Below are positions 5,491-5,574 of a stretch of DNA of 5,574 nt, piece after piece. The notes under the pieces were generated by a model. It ran no database searches, was not told the origin of the DNA, and saw nothing but the letters and a program-made list of their open reading frames with translations. The stretch comes from JBKJML01 sp046596415. GTDB lineage: Bacteria; Actinomycetota; Thermoleophilia; Gaiellales; Gaiellaceae. Each line of letters opens with the position of its first letter. The stretch's first letter is position 1. The position numbers and the translations under genes were made by a program. The stretch covers positions 1 through 5,574 of the forward strand of contig JBKJML010000166.1 in NCBI GenBank assembly GCA_046596415.1. Direction: 5' to 3'.

Positions 5491-5499
5491 TGGCACAAT
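5491..5499 (+). promoter_or_regulatory. Possible extended -10 element of the yjbQ-like gene
   Basis: TGGCACAAT reads as an extended -10 (TG, one base, then CACAAT, four of six matches to TATAAT). It ends 8 nt before the GTG start at 5508, so transcription would begin at or within a few bases of the start codon, giving a leaderless mRNA, which is common in actinobacteria. No -35 match is evident and no Shine-Dalgarno site stands before the GTG, which agrees with leaderless initiation. The element is short and GC-rich surroundings give chance matches. Confidence 0.35.
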
Positions 5500-5507
5500 G
5501 GGCGGCC

Positions 5508-5574
5508 GTGAAGACCTTCCAGCGTGAGACACAGCTTCGTACCGCCGGCGGCCTCTGGATCAAGGACATCACCG
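5508..5574 (+). CDS. N-terminus of a probable YjbQ/UPF0047 family protein (cut by window edge)
   Basis: Only 22 codons are present, beginning GTG and reading VKTFQRETQLRTAGGLWIKD then IT. This matches the N-terminal pattern of the YjbQ/UPF0047 family, in which a first strand of alternating residues is followed by a T-x-G-x(3,4)-I-x-D-I-T motif. E. coli YjbQ has been described as having weak thiamine-phosphate synthase activity; the true role in most bacteria is unsettled. The full protein should have about 130-140 residues, so most of it, including its conserved His and Glu residues, lies to the right of the window. The GTG is the only suitable start: the ATG at 5498 is in another frame that closes after nine codons. 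It is divergent from the tRNA gene. The family call rests on a short stretch. Confidence 0.55.
   Translation, partial: MKTFQRETQLRTAGGLWIKDIT

Overview
The window is GC-rich bacterial chromosome carrying most of a Tad (tight adherence, Flp-type IVb) pilus operon on the minus strand. To its right are a small DUF192 gene on the plus strand, a tRNA gene with a CAU anticodon on the minus strand, and the first codons of a probable YjbQ-family gene on the plus strand. High GC, strong GC bias at third codon positions, the gene order flp-tadE-tadG-cpaB-cpaE-cpaF and the sequence style of the proteins suggest an actinobacterium, perhaps of the Thermoleophilia branch. The phylum is inferred and the class is a guess.

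The operon reads right to left. The Flp major prepilin (4571-4756) comes first, behind a very strong Shine-Dalgarno site and a leader with inverted repeats. A 74-nt gap holding a perfect 12-bp GC hairpin follows. Then come the TadE minor pseudopilin (4104-4496), a TadG-like protein with a Tad domain (3208-4107, sharing ATGA with tadE), CpaB/RcpC (2421-3188), CpaE/TadZ (1223-2419, starting 1 nt after the cpaB stop) and the CpaF/TadA ATPase (1-1214, C-terminus cut by the window edge). Tight spacing and overlapping stop/SD/start signals indicate one translationally coupled transcript. The TadB/TadC platform proteins and the prepilin peptidase are not in the window; the first two would be expected just beyond position 1.

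The parts work together as follows. A prepilin peptidase trims Flp and TadE at their G/QxxxE sites. CpaE localises the machine. The CpaF hexamer hydrolyses ATP to drive pilin polymerisation through the inner-membrane platform. CpaB and the TadG-like protein act on the outer side of the membrane.

The divergent 261-bp region 4757-5017 separates flp from the DUF192 gene and contains nested inverted repeats but no convincing promoter. The DUF192 frame runs convergently into the tRNA gene, and its stop codon overlaps the antisense of the tRNA anticodon. The 56-bp region 5452-5507 separates the tRNA from a divergent, probably leaderless yjbQ-like gene.

I see no mobile element, CRISPR array or clearly new multi-gene system. 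The least explained items are the flp-tadE hairpin, the nested inverted repeats of the divergent region, and an AT-rich patch inside the TadG-like gene.
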